From Durusdinium trenchii (taxonomy: Eukaryota; Sar; Dinophyceae; Suessiales; Symbiodiniaceae): a stretch of DNA of 64,000 nucleotides. The stretch is taken from assembly GCA_963970005.1 (NCBI GenBank), contig CAXAMN010027506.1, positions 236,984 through 300,983 of the forward strand, written 5' to 3'. Positions 17,851-27,465 of this stretch are shown one piece after another. A program made the translations under genes and the position numbers. The notes beneath the pieces are model-generated. The model saw only the letters and a program-made list of their open reading frames with translations. It was not told where the DNA came from and ran no database searches. The stretch's first letter is position 1. Every line of letters starts with the position of its first letter.

Positions 17851-20800
17851 AACCCTTGAAAGGATGTGTCGACGATGCTGCTCACCGCAGCGGTTCGCAA
17901 GGGCGCAAAACCTAACAGCACGCGATGCTTCAGGAAGGTTGCCAACGCCAAACACTTTGTCAAAGCATCCGCTGGGTTCTCAGTACCGGGGACATGCGCA
18001 CACTCGAGGATTCCTTTAGCCATGAGCTCGCGGAGCCAACAAATCCGAATCTCCACATGGCGCGAACGGCGCTGCAAATCAGAAGCCTCGAGGATCATCT
18101 TCCCACTCAGGGAATCTGTGAGCCATGCCAAACAAAGGGAGGTGACTTGCACAAGACCTAACGCCTTGAGGACCTGAAAGACAGTCCTGGACAAACCTAG
18201 TCCTTCCTGGATGCCTTCCTGGCCTGCGGAAAGCTCTGCCTCGCACGAACTCAAGGTCACCGATCCCTGATGCCGGCTGAACGCTTTCAACAGCACACCA
18301 CGGTACACAAGACACACACCTGTGATGCTGCGGCGGTTCGTACTCCGCATGGGAGCAAAGCCTGCATCGGTGTAGACCAGCAGCGTCTCTGCATAGTCGG
18401 GAAGCTCACCTTCGGTTGGAAAGCGCTGTCCAACCTTCATGTCGGTGATCAAGTACCTGAGAACCATTCGAAGTGCCTTCTCATGACCTGGCTTTGGAGA
18501 TGCCTGGCCCGTGGAGAGCAAACCGACAAGGACCAACAAATCCAACCTGGTTTGGCACATCCACGACAGACGACCCAGGATTCTCCTGAACCGTGCATGC
18601 GCCTCGGCACTAATGGGTTCCTGCTCAATCGTCTCCTCGATGGCTGGCCGGATGTCAGGGAACGTGGTGCTCCCCTTTTCGATTCCGAACTCACGGAAGC
18701 ACTCATCCATGTAGTCAGGATCAACAGACAAATACAAAGCAGCATCACCTGCCTTCCTTGAGATTGTCCGGCCAAGAAAACGCAGCGAGCCATTCTTTGC
18801 AGATGCGAGTGGGATTCTTCCAGTCTCTCGGATCTTCACATGCTTCGCAAGCAGATCAAAAACGATCTTGTAGGATGCCTCCTTTGGAGTAGCAACGAGA
18901 ACGTCATCAACGTAGCAGATCAGAACAACTGGCGCTCCACCAACTGAACCGGCATAGAGGCAAGGCTCAGTGACGCTGGACTCAAGACCTGCCTCACGAA
19001 CGATGCGAGCAAAGAAGGATGCCCATGCGAGCGAACCCACTCTGAGTCCATTCAAGCCTTTCTTGGCCTCAAGGTAGACTGGTTCATTGGCGTCATTGTC
19101 CCTGGAGACGGAAGTGGGAAGCCGAACGACAACATGGTGCTTTTCCAAAGGCGCGTTCATGAATGCCTGACTCACGTCAATGGCAAACAAGCCCATCGGG
19201 GGACAACCCCTTGTGGGAGCCATTCCCTTTGGCAAACCTGGGATCACAGCAACGTCCTTGGCCTTAACTGGAGGTAGTTCCTGAGGTTCTTGAGGTTCCT
19301 GAGGAACTAAGTCACGAACTTCTTCATCTGCAACTGGTGCTGGAACGGGAGGTTTCTTGTCTTCTTGCTTCTTCTCATCACCTCGCCTCAACCAGTTGCG
19401 ATAACGCTCATAGCACTTGACAGAGTGCTTGCCTTTGCGGGTTGCGCAGGCAGTGCAGTCATCCGTGTTGCCAAACTTGTCCAACCAATGACGTGGAGGT
19501 GGAATGCTGTCCGGCAACTTTGCAAAGTCCTCAGGGATGATCTCCACTGGCGATTGGTCTTCGATTGGGCCTGGAGGCGGTTCAGAACCGGTCCTCCTGA
19601 GAAAACGACCTACCAAATCCATGGGGTAGGTGATGGGAAAGACAAATTTCAAACTCTTCGCTTGGAAATATTTCAAATCATCTTCAATCTTGGCGACAAC
19701 GAAATGAGAAAAAGAATTCCTGACAGGGTAAAGGTAGCCTGCACTCACAAAGCGGCCCACACTTGGTACACTCTCCGGAGTTTCTGCCAGCACGTGGCTA
19801 CAGAACATAGCTGAAACGCGGCTTGCCTCAACAGAGTCGCGAAGTACCTCGCGTCCAGTCTTGCCTGCGTTCTCCACCTTGCCGTGGAGGTTGTGCATAG
19901 CGACGACATACCTGGCACATGCTTCCCAGCCTGCAAGGCTGTCTTGCAGATCACAGTTCTCCTTTGCAAGTTCCAGTCGGATTGTTGCAATTCCCTCCTT
20001 CACTTCTCGCACGCCGCGCTCAACAGAGCCGACTGAGTCGTGATTCTGGGGACCAGCACGAGTGACAGTGTACTCTCTTGGTATTCCACTGCGTTGGATC
20101 AAAGCTGTCACATCTGGCGCTGCATCAGTCCTGAAGTCGATTGGCGGTCCTTCACCACCAACGAGGGAGAACTCGGTCAAGATCTGCCTGATGTGGCTGC
20201 CGGTTACACGAATGTCCTCGCTCACAGCAGTGACGCCAAGAAGGCCTGTCATCACTTGGCGGAACAAAACAAGTTTGTGGGTACCTAGGAAGAAGAAGTC
20301 CACCTGGATCTCGAGCACTCTCTCGCGCATAGGCCTGCGTGGGGCGCGTGAGACGCCACGACCCTGCTGACACTCAAGGCAATGAGGATCATACGGGAAG
20401 TGTCCCTTGAGAACATGCTGTCTCCTGCGCTCCGCCTGAGACTGATCCAAGTTCACAGCGCTCACTTTCAGACCTGAGACATCCATAGGAGCTCCTCCTA
20501 CATCCACATCCATAGGCATAGTCTTGCCTGGCTGATCCTTGATCGCTTTGGTGGCGATGGGACGACGCGAACGCATCCACGGACATCCGCCCCACAAAGT
20601 CACCTCTGTGATCATGGTCTGGGACTCTGCATGGTAGAGGTACATCTCATCGGGAGACTGAACCACTGTCCAGCCCTTCTTCACAAGCTGTCCTGTCGAA
20701 ATAATATTGTGGGAGACATTCCCAATGCAACATTCAAGTTGAAAACTCTGTACCTTTGCTGCTCCGGCTCCTGTGGTGACCTCGAAGGCAACTGTAACTG

Positions 20801-22871
20801 CCGCAGTCTGACTCATCCGCACTGGGGAACCATTCGCTGCGAAGTATTCCACGCTGCCAACACCTGTCTTTCCACCCTTGTACTTGTAGTTCTGGCAGAA
20901 GTTCTCGGACAAGACAGACACCGCTGCACCACTGTCCAACAACCACCAGCTCCAGTCCGTCTCCTGGGAAGAACAGATCAAGGGCATCATCACGCCTCCT
21001 TCAAGCGCATCAGCCCAATCTTCGGGCCACTCCTGAGCCTGCCACTCACCTTCCTCCTCCTCAGCCACCTCGCCTTCAGCGAGTTCATGCATCTTGCCTT
21101 TCTTGCCTCCTTTGCCAGATCCTTTCCCTTTGCTCTTAGGATTCGCCCTGGACTTCGGGGAGGTCTTGGGACTCGGCTTGCCTTTCGCACTCGGCGATTT
21201 CTTGCAATTCGCACCGATGTGCCCACTGTCTCCGCACTTGAAACACCTCACCTTGCTCATGTCGGTCGAGCAATTCTTGGCAAAGTGGCCAGCTTTCCCG
21301 CACTGTCGGCACCTGTCTCCTCCCTTCATCGCTGCACTCACAGGCAACTGTTCCTCATCTTCCTCCCAGTCATCCCAGTCCTGGTACTCATACCATTCAT
21401 AGACATCGGGATCAACAGCCACTTCGTGGACATGTCGTGCCTGAGAACCTGGTCCAAGCTCCATGAACAACCTCTGTTGCCCTTCATACCGCAAAGCCGC
21501 GGCCCTGAGCGACGGAAAACTCTCATCCGAAGCGTGGAGCATGACGTAGTCCCTTGCACCTGCAGGAAGGGAACGCAGCAGAATGAGGGTAAGGTCTGCC
21601 GATTGGATCTCAAGGCCGTCCCTTGAGTGCGAAGTTGGTAAGGTTTCAACCAACTTGCGGTACCTGGAAAGCTCAACGTCCAGTTTCCTAACGATGTCGC
21701 TCACGGCGGTAGCGTTCGATTCACCTCGAAACGACTTCTTGAGCACCTCGGCTCTGAAGAAAGAAGCCTCCGCCCGTGAACGCAAAGAGAATTCCTTCCC
21801 AAGGATCCTCAAGGCTTCAAAGCCTGACGTGCCTCGATGGATCTGGTAGACTCCATCGGCACCAACACCTTCGATGTAGGCTCTCAGAAGCATATCCGCT
21901 CGCGGATAACTGGCAAATACCTGTTGCAGAATGGCAAGCAACCGTGCAGATCGCACTTGCGCACCTTTGGACAATGAAGCTGTGTGCAACTCCGTAGGCC
22001 ATTGAAGTGCCTGCTCGATCTCAAGAGCAAAAACATCACTACCCAACGCTACGCATGAGGGCAACTGCAAGACATATTCAGAAAAACACAAGATCTCCTC
22101 CTGCCTGTTCACACTCCATTTCTTGAAATCCGGAGTGGGCATTGCAGGTAGCCACTTGTCAGCTCTGCTGAAGATGTCCTTCTCATCCGACTTGCTCTCG
22201 GCGCGCTCCGCCGCGGGAGTTGGTGTAGATGTTGAGGGTACTTCTGGCGCAGTCCCTGTGGCAACTCTGTGGATCGGCGCGGGTGGTGGTGGAGGAACAC
22301 TCACGCCAGCCGCTGCTGACAAACCTGGTGATCGTGACATCGGTGGTGAAGACGGAAAACTCGAACGAGGGAACTCCGGTCTCTCACCAAAACCTGCAAT
22401 GGATACTCCAGACAACCCTTCAGATGAAACACTTTGCGGTGCAGCTCTGATCACTGGAGTTCTAGACGCAACCTCTGTGTCCACCCTGGCATTCAAATAG
22501 TCCACTCGTGCCCTCAAGGCAGTGACTTCTCTCGTCAAAGTGTCCGACAACGGGACAACGGCAGATTGGATCGCAGCACCCAGCTGCTCCAACTGAGCGG
22601 TCGTGAAGCCAACACCGATCTCAGCAGGTGAACTGCCTTTTTCCCTCGCTGGAGGACGCCGCCCAGTGCCTGGAAACGGAGCTGTCGCTCCACCCTGCTG
22701 CCGCCTTGTAGGAGTTGAGCTTGCAGACGCTATCCTGTGCCTCTCAGGTGGACCTGCGGCAGTCGTAGGACTCCTCCTACCTACCGGGGACGAAACAAAG
22801 TCATCAATGTGACCATTGTCTGGACTCTCTAGATCGGTCTTCTGTCTCTTCCTGTCTTCCTGACTCGCCAT
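14601..22871 (-). CDS. Copia gag-pol polyprotein with methyltransferase-like extension
   Basis: The frame is open from 23657, but the first 262 residues are the antisense of another coding fragment. The ATG at 22871 (MASQEDRKRQ) is the likely start, giving 2756 residues. Gag ends in two CCHC knuckles (CRQCGKAGHFAKNC, CFKCGDSGHIGANC; about 521-556). The protease shows LLDSGAAVSVL (Asp646). Integrase has an H2C2 block (HFPYDPHCLEC), then Asp858, Asp916 and Glu951, i.e. D,D(34)E. RT has AIDVSQAFMNAPL and CYVDDVLVA (Asp1322-1323), but the usual N-terminal RT block with KARLV seems missing. RNase H has VYTDAG (Asp1502), SSCEAEL (Glu1544), LTDSLSG and VPGTENPADALTK. About 1,100 further residues follow in frame (separate entry). 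Function: packaging, integration and reverse transcription. Confidence 0.88.
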   Translation of the reverse strand: MASQEDRKRQKTDLESPDNGHIDDFVSSPVGRRSPTTAAGPPERHRIASASSTPTRRQQGGATAPFPGTGRRPPAREKGSSPAEIGVGFTTAQLEQLGAAIQSAVVPLSDTLTREVTALRARVDYLNARVDTEVASRTPVIRAAPQSVSSEGLSGVSIAGFGERPEFPRSSFPSSPPMSRSPGLSAAAGVSVPPPPPAPIHRVATGTAPEVPSTSTPTPAAERAESKSDEKDIFSRADKWLPAMPTPDFKKWSVNRQEEILCFSEYVLQLPSCVALGSDVFALEIEQALQWPTELHTASLSKGAQVRSARLLAILQQVFASYPRADMLLRAYIEGVGADGVYQIHRGTSGFEALRILGKEFSLRSRAEASFFRAEVLKKSFRGESNATAVSDIVRKLDVELSRYRKLVETLPTSHSRDGLEIQSADLTLILLRSLPAGARDYVMLHASDESFPSLRAAALRYEGQQRLFMELGPGSQARHVHEVAVDPDVYEWYEYQDWDDWEEDEEQLPVSAAMKGGDRCRQCGKAGHFAKNCSTDMSKVRCFKCGDSGHIGANCKKSPSAKGKPSPKTSPKSRANPKSKGKGSGKGGKKGKMHELAEGEVAEEEEGEWQAQEWPEDWADALEGGVMMPLICSSQETDWSWWLLDSGAAVSVLSENFCQNYKYKGGKTGVGSVEYFAANGSPVRMSQTAAVTVAFEVTTGAGAAKVQSFQLECCIGNVSHNIISTGQLVKKGWTVVQSPDEMYLYHAESQTMITEVTLWGGCPWMRSRRPIATKAIKDQPGKTMPMDVDVGGAPMDVSGLKVSAVNLDQSQAERRRQHVLKGHFPYDPHCLECQQGRGVSRAPRRPMRERVLEIQVDFFFLGTHKLVLFRQVMTGLLGVTAVSEDIRVTGSHIRQILTEFSLVGGEGPPIDFRTDAAPDVTALIQRSGIPREYTVTRAGPQNHDSVGSVERGVREVKEGIATIRLELAKENCDLQDSLAGWEACARYVVAMHNLHGKVENAGKTGREVLRDSVEASRVSAMFCSHVLAETPESVPSVGRFVSAGYLYPVRNSFSHFVVAKIEDDLKYFQAKSLKFVFPITYPMDLVGRFLRRTGSEPPPGPIEDQSPVEIIPEDFAKLPDSIPPPRHWLDKFGNTDDCTACATRKGKHSVKCYERYRNWLRRGDEKKQEDKKPPVPAPVADEEVRDLVPQEPQEPQELPPVKAKDVAVIPGLPKGMAPTRGCPPMGLFAIDVSQAFMNAPLEKHHVVVRLPTSVSRDNDANEPVYLEAKKGLNGLRVGSLAWASFFARIVREAGLESSVTEPCLYAGSVGGAPVVLICYVDDVLVATPKEASYKIVFDLLAKHVKIRETGRIPLASAKNGSLRFLGRTISRKAGDAALYLSVDPDYMDECFREFGIEKGSTTFPDIRPAIEETIEQEPISAEAHARFRRILGRLSWMCQTRLDLLVLVGLLSTGQASPKPGHEKALRMVLRYLITDMKVGQRFPTEGELPDYAETLLVYTDAGFAPMRSTNRRSITGVCLVYRGVLLKAFSRHQGSVTLSSCEAELSAGQEGIQEGLGLSRTVFQVLKALGLVQVTSLCLAWLTDSLSGKMILEASDLQRRSRHVEIRICWLRELMAKGILECAHVPGTENPADALTKCLALATFLKHRVLLGFAPLRTAAVSSIVDTSFQGFLHTLVFRQCCLCGDRLERGQQHDVGSQHVHNLVESQHVKVLLALRKPLFSVWTFWTSWISWICWISHMFSVMFSFWTCLQELRVCFALFRSCFELCVPPAAVLDHEVAQLAAQVPRYALPEPAAMDGEDDLRSEATTRVDWTTGEPLRKASPAAEPATVPAEPVVAPSNPAEPVLAPAAEVPTVPAVEASAAPATEAPTSPADPDPVHEAPAEPSAPVVLTGEVQPKAPAEAGTAEAGSLCGVSATPSRSKKSSVASKPSRVTRIKLLKSLRRTLFGPNAEVKRAPKRLAKKRKAKSVKDEDEESDGVPPRPKAKAKAKVKSKAMPRPRGTVRGFFDARRGRRVEVPLRGPNEAPKPRMIRAFSGFSFRPVNNLKCRICGNYGHVAAACIQGQRSVSLTTGKIQLSQRIDPKSDEDLRGDALPNYGFENPLSSQISPGDSVSQVGYTPVAPKYALPIPTAPGMSAEERLRLLLKKRKSEEPQRKQGYETSDEVWPRDEETGDLKEELRRKRKRLEMKPFTKENRDRPSYMRPLAEDPRKSRARPSEAAPKRPPPVPPPKTPPKGPMPPPPKKKAMPVAPKTPPKKPAEKPKTPAKEVAKTTPASEAPKSEAAKAPAPVPKAIGIEPPKTPPKMAPKTPSEAFRSVSPTLVDAATPAEPKPSGVERTKDPSPMKHPEGLPEQTVEENVSPKVSPKPPPPPLDSPPTAHQEPPPPPTEIGFPVTGPAEVPKSPMVAPVLPKSSPARPLIDWGAPASVESPIGSTSDITRIMGLASQHTSTPMGQTGSSVASSGTSRPVQCCIACHGTGVLTAEQNVTIFSLLASMPPRSVMLRCSNETLSRVTFECDSAVSIIRESDQLRYPRYTVLEVACGKESVIARSCREVDYVRYIGIHANLQEIGVRNKVLTLLRDGFSRCPHGSQVACLVHISLPCKGGSPLLKFWGRNEKHEKEFFHLLKSSGKYLDEIKSSEGVSVTVSFELPRSNQYWKSRDLQNFFEKHGMAYQSECHACSMGLETQSGLRIGKIFRIQSSNSFLSQRLNSRFQCRCNESHAPFNAVDYHDTERYSMKFARFLVKSFCICASLR

Positions 22872-22982
22872 GGTCGCAAACACCTCAGACTCGACTGCTC
22901 TGGATGCCAGACTCTCTCGGATCACGCAGGCACCTGTCCAAGACTCTGTGGACCTCTCAGGCCGTGCAACAGACTCACCTTC

Positions 22983-23630
22983 ACCCCGCTGGGCCCTGCT
23001 GGGAGCCCCGATCTTGGCTGGAATCAAAGCGATCCAGAAGCAACTGGAGAACTTGCTTGGCAAGTCAGTGGCTCCGGCGCCAAGCTTGTCAATGTGAGCG
23101 TGAAGGAATTGTTGATGAGCCAGGGAAAGAACATTGGTGAGAATCTTTTCAACACCATGAAGTTGGTGGAGAATGCCACCAAATCCCTTGAGATCGCGAA
23201 AAACACGTACGAAGGCCTTGTGGCGCTCAATGACAGCTACAAGAAAGAGACATCGATCATGAAGGAAAGCAATCAACTTCTCAAAGAGCTCATTGAGGGT
23301 CAGAAGATGGCGCTTCGCCAGCCTGGGATTCGAGCGAGTCAACAGACCTCGCCGCCAGAGCCATTTCCACCGGCTCCCGCACCCATGGGACCTCCATGAG
23401 CTGCCTCTGTGCCTGCCGCGTTCCAGGCAGCACCTTTGAATCCCACGAGGATTCCAGGAACGACATTGCCACGGCCCCCAAATTGGCCGGGAGTGAGTGC
23501 AGAAGCTACGCCAAGCACGCCTGCACATGAAGAGGAGGATCCGGTTACCCCAGGGTTCAAGCGAGTGAAGTTGGCGGATGGATCTTTCATGACTATCCCA
23601 AAAGGATGGCAGCCTGATCCTAACTTGTAG
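22983..23630 (+). pseudogene. Coiled-coil protein fragment on the plus strand, one internal TGA
   Basis: A plus-strand frame reads GAKLVNVSVKELLMSQGK, then a long charged amphipathic helix (NTMKLVENATKSLEIAKNTY, SNQLLKELIEGQKM). A Pro-rich linker, a TGA at 23397-23399, and in the same frame PGFKRVKLADGSFMTIPKGW to a TAG at 23628-23630 follow. Composition and helix periodicity are protein-like, whereas the antisense frame (N-terminal 262 residues of the copia frame) is Arg/Trp/Cys-rich and shadow-like. I do not recognise the family; it resembles the C-terminus of a gag or scaffold protein. No start is assigned. It faces the copia element head to head. Confidence 0.4.
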
Positions 23631-25103
23631 TGACTGCCTTGAATGGTGAGATGCCATCAGAGAAATGGCAGGGTTTTTAGAAGGCCATTTTTTGCGGCCC
23701 AGCAGCTTGCACCACGAAAAAGAAAAAGAACATCATCGTTGTTAGTGTTTCCTTGTGTTTTCAGAACATCATGTGCCACCATGCTTGAACTTGGCTTGAG
23801 GCATGCTTGAACGTGTGATGTCAGGTTGAATCCATGGAAATATGATTTGGAGGCCATTTTGTTCGTGTCTTGCTTGCTTGTTGCTTGGGGAGTTCATGTT
23901 TGAAGATTTTATCTTGTCTTGAGAAAGCAAGAGGAAGCAAGAGGAAGCAAGAGAAAGCAAGAGGAAGCAAGAGAAAGAAAGGAAACAGAAAGAGAAAAGC
24001 CGATCAGAAAGGCAGGTGGAATTAGACACGTGCAGTGTGGCAAAAGGGTTTGTGATTTTGAGTTTGAGTTTGCTGTGGCAAGACGAGTTCACTTGATTCA
24101 GGATGTTTGGAACCCAGTTCATGACCAGGTAACCTCTAGAGAGGGTTTCTTGTAATGTCTTGTGCAGTTGCTTGGAGCCTCGTTCATCGCAGGTTTAGCT
24201 TCCAGCGAGTTTTCTTGCGAGTTCACTTGTGCTTGCTTGCAACTATGTTCATTGCAAGTTAGTGTCTAGGTAACCTTGGAAGTTTCCATCTTTTGCAGTT
24301 GATGTCAACTTTGTGAACTTGTCAGGTCTTGAAGTCAGAGGTTCGCACGGCATGGTAACTCTAGATCACCTTTTGCTTCCTGAGCTGACAGGTAAGTTGT
24401 CCTTGAAAGCCTTGTGCTTTTGAGGATCTCGATGATGAGGTTTAAAAAGGGTCAATGAAATAAGGAATCAACCCATGAGATTCCATGACCCACCTCTGAG
24501 AGATCCTTCTTGCACGTTTGTCCTTGGTTGAATGCGTGTTGGTTGAAGGTCGAAGTTGGTTCTTTGATGGATCTGGAGTTTGGCTTGGGTTGAGCTCGAG
24601 TTTACCTCTGGATTGATGTCATTGAGATCACCTTTGAGGGCAGAAGTTTGGATCTTAGTTGATGTCTGATCCTTAGTTGCTCCAACAAAACGAACAGAAG
24701 AAGAGAAGAAGACAGAAGAAGAAGGCAGGTAGCCCTAGGCGACCCAAGAAGGGGTGTGAAAAGTAGCGTACAGCGCACGTGTACAGCGTATGGCTCACCT
24801 AGTGCTTGCTTCTTTAGGGAATTTTCGTTTTTGGAGTGCTTGGGGTTGGAGCTGAGTGGAGGTCTGTGCCCTTTTTGTGTTTGACCTTTGACCACCTTAG
24901 CAGGAGGATGTTTGAAGTGGCAACTTGTGGCTAGGAACTGTTTAGAGAACCTTTTGGTAGAGCACGATGTCTTTAGAGACTGTTTGATGTAGTTTCCTTG
25001 CAGTTTGTGTAGTTTGGAGATGACTAGGTACAGTCATGTACTCTTTCAAGAAGAGTGGATGTGCTTCTAAGAAACTAAGAGGACATTTGAAGACAGCCTA
25101 TAA
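23631..25103. other. No gene seen; T/G-rich intergenic DNA
   Basis: No coding signal is visible beyond short chance frames. It contains the decamer array at 23923-23975 and several AGGTAAC(C/T) words (24128, 24270, 24353). The interval should contain the copia 5' LTR, but no terminal TG...CA pair with a second copy could be recognised. Confidence 0.4.
23923..23975. repeat. Decamer tandem repeat, GAAGCAAGAG-type, about five units
   Basis: Five near-identical 10-base units (G(A/G)AAGCAAGA) run in succession, followed by a degenerate purine stretch. Confidence 0.8.
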
Positions 25104-25556
25104 ATGACTGTAACTTTGGCTCAAGGAGCGGGACCGAAAAGGGCGCGTTGCTACTGTGTTTTCACACAGGATCTAATGCGTATCTCACAGGTTGATCCCC
25201 GCATGACAAAATCGGATCATTTTCGCACTGCTTTGCTGCAGGCAGCGCCAGCCTCATACAAGCCAAGGAGCAGAAATCGGCGAGACCAGCTCACCGACGA
25301 AAGTGCAGAACCAGCACCCCCGACAGAGGTACCTGAGCCTGTCAGCCCAGAAGCCAATGAATCCCCAACCTCCCCTTCCACAATTGGCAGCACAGAAGAA
25401 GAGCATGACGGCTCCCAGCCCAATGCCACAGAGCCACCTGAAGAAGCGACGCCAGCCGCGACAATTGCAGCGCCCATGCCATGGAGCCGGTCTGACATGC
25501 TCCCTTTGCTGCCTCCCCCCCTGGGGGGGGGGGAACTGGACAAGCAACTCCTGTAG
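25104..25556 (+). CDS. Possible first exon of an unknown acidic, Pro/Ser/Thr-rich protein
   Basis: 150 codons are open on the plus strand. The likely usable starts are internal Met codons (MRISQVDP or MTKSDHF). The N-terminal 60 residues are basic and mixed; the rest is low-complexity Pro/Glu/Thr/Ser and runs into a C7TG11 homopolymer tract before the stop. An 11-base spliced-leader match lies just 5' of the body of the frame. I do not recognise a domain. It may be the 5' exon of a longer gene or a retrocopy, and the homopolymer makes the 3' frame unreliable. Confidence 0.3.
   Translation: MTVTLAQGAGPKRARCYCVFTQDLMRISQVDPRMTKSDHFRTALLQAAPASYKPRSRNRRDQLTDESAEPAPPTEVPEPVSPEANESPTSPSTIGSTEEEHDGSQPNATEPPEEATPAATIAAPMPWSRSDMLPLLPPPLGGGELDKQLL
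25115..25125 (+). promoter_or_regulatory. Spliced-leader-like 11-mer TTTGGCTCAAG
   Basis: The 11 bases are identical to the 3' end of the dinoflagellate spliced leader and are preceded by GTAAC, which may be the eroded 5' half. By chance an exact 11-mer would occur about 0.03 times in this window counting both strands. A relic upstream of a candidate frame is consistent with a retroposed, trans-spliced mRNA. Confidence 0.4.
25515..25533. repeat. C7-T-G11 homopolymer hairpin
   Basis: Seven Cs, one T, then eleven Gs form a near-perfect inverted homopolymer. Such tracts are prone to length error in sequencing, so the reading frame across it should not be trusted. Confidence 0.8.
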
Positions 25557-26637
25557 CCTCTTTTTGGATTCTCGCCTGGTGGCTCCACACTGTCTTTCGT
25601 CATCGGTATTTTGGAGATTCCGAGTGCGAAGACTGTGGTCTTCCCTCTGTCACCAGAGCAGCACTGTCTTGTGTGTTGTGCGTGTGGGCGGCATCCGCCC
25701 GGTGGGCATGCAGTTGCTGCCAGTAGCAACCATTTTGCAGCAGGTCTGGCCGGGGGGGAAGGCGAAGGGGGGATTGTGGTTGGTTCAGCTCAATCTTCCA
25801 CCGCCAGGCATCACAGAAACAGATCTTGTGGAGAGACTCGAATCTCTGGCTTTGTTGGCAGCATCGTCAGCTTTTCGGGCAAATCTTTGACCACTGCCTA
25901 CACAGAAACGGTCACCCCCCTTGCGGGCTGCATGGAGTTTTTTTTGCACGGGTAAGGGCGCTATGTGTGCCGAGAGGCACAAGTCACCGTGATGAATTCA
26001 CATGAGGGGTGCGAGGAAATGAGCCTGACCAAAGGAAGCAAAGGAACCAAAAGGACCAAAACACCAAAACCCAACAAAACAAACACCAAAAAAAACCCAA
26101 ACCAACCACAAAAACCAAGCAGATCAGGCTCATGTCCGCTCAAGACGTAAAAGGCAAAAGGTGCAGATCCGAAGACCAAACACAGAAGTGAAACGGGGCG
26201 ATGAATTCCTTGCGGGCTGCATGGAGCAGCTTCCAGGCAGTGGGTTGGCGCCCATCAGGAAGGACAAACCAGTCCGGTTCTGCACATCGGTCAGCTGCAA
26301 AGCCAAATAGCAAGCCGCTCCAGTTCAGCTTCGAACTTCGACTTTGAGCTTTGATGTTTCGCCCACACCGTCCTGTGTATGCTGATGACCTTTGATGGGG
26401 AACGATGCTTGCGTGAGAACGTTGCTTAATTCGTTTAGTTTCATGCTTCTCACCCCTTTTCTTCTTGCGACGTTAGGCTCCGACTTTTGCACGCGCACTC
26501 AGGAAATTTAACAAACAAAACAAAACTGTCGCTCCCGCTGCTGTTTTGAGAAGAGGCCTCAGACTCGTGCAAATGCGCCCAATACAGCAATTGCCAATGT
26601 GCAGCCTGTGTTTTTGGAGTATTTAGTGTGCTTCCCT

Positions 26638-26677
26638 ACGCACAAGCTTTCTGTCTTACGCACAAGCTTTCTGTCTT
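26638..26677. repeat. Two perfect 20-bp tandem copies
   Basis: The unit TACGCACAAGCTTTCTGTCT occurs twice without mismatch. Confidence 0.85.
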
Positions 26678-27433
26678 ACGTCGACCGAAGATTGGAAACA
26701 ATCGTGTGGACCTTCCAAGTGTGCGCAGCAACATGTCGGGACAGAGTTCCACACTGTGAGCGGAGGTCTGTGGTAGCAGACGTCGATCAAACGCCATTGC
26801 AAAGGCGACTACTACATTCAACTCGAGGCCAAACCAAAAAACGATTTGGGTTACTTTCTCCATGAACCTGCATGGGACTCACTCCCAACTCCTTTGGGAT
26901 TGGCTGGAACTTGATGCCCAGCTAACACAGGCGCTCGAGGCCAATGGACTATGCGCGACAGAAATTCTTGTTTTGTTTCGTTGCCACCAGGCACTGAAGC
27001 CAAGGACATCCTGGGGAAGACAATAATGGGCCAACGAGAGCAAACTGCCGACTGTGAGCACGGAAGAACTCGGTGGATCTTCAACAAACCTCGATCTTGC
27101 AACGCACAGCGATTGTCAAAAAGGGGCAATCTTCAGCGAACACATGGAGAGATGCTCCACCTGGCACTGTGATCCCCACCTGGGTCTTCATCCTCTGTGT
27201 GTCCAATGGAGGAAGCAGCGTCCGAGTGGCTTTCCACCGAGACAGGAGAGTTCGCGACCATCTCAGCATCCAACCTCTGTGTCGAGGGAGCGCCGTTCTA
27301 GGAGCCGTGTCAGCTTCACCAGACGCTGGCTACTTTCCGTTCTTCGCGGTTGCTTTCGTGGCAGGGATGAAAGACTTCTGTCACATGTTCGGGAGGGTGC
27401 CTGCTCAGTGGGGGGCTAGATACCATCTCAGAT

Positions 27434-27465
27434 GGGCCATGCATGCTGTGGGCCATGCATGCTGT
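27434..27465. repeat. Two perfect 16-bp tandem copies
   Basis: The unit GGGCCATGCATGCTGT occurs twice in succession; it contains the palindrome ATGCAT. Confidence 0.85.

Larger units (their letters stand above)
13723..22871 (-). mobile_element. Ty1/copia-type retrotransposon with an unusual C-terminal extension
   Basis: Domain order gag - zinc knuckles - protease - integrase - reverse transcriptase - RNase H on the minus strand is the copia order (integrase before RT). LTRs flanking the element could not be recognised by eye, so the boundaries are those of its ORFs. All enzymatic domains lie in a single uninterrupted frame of more than 2700 codons, which is the best-preserved coding sequence in the window. 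Confidence 0.85.

Noticed and set aside
22872..23657. N-terminal 262 residues of the 3018-codon copia frame as part of gag
   Set aside because: Composition is Arg/Trp/Cys-rich and it is antisense to a more protein-like plus-strand frame; the ATG at 22871 gives a natural start.
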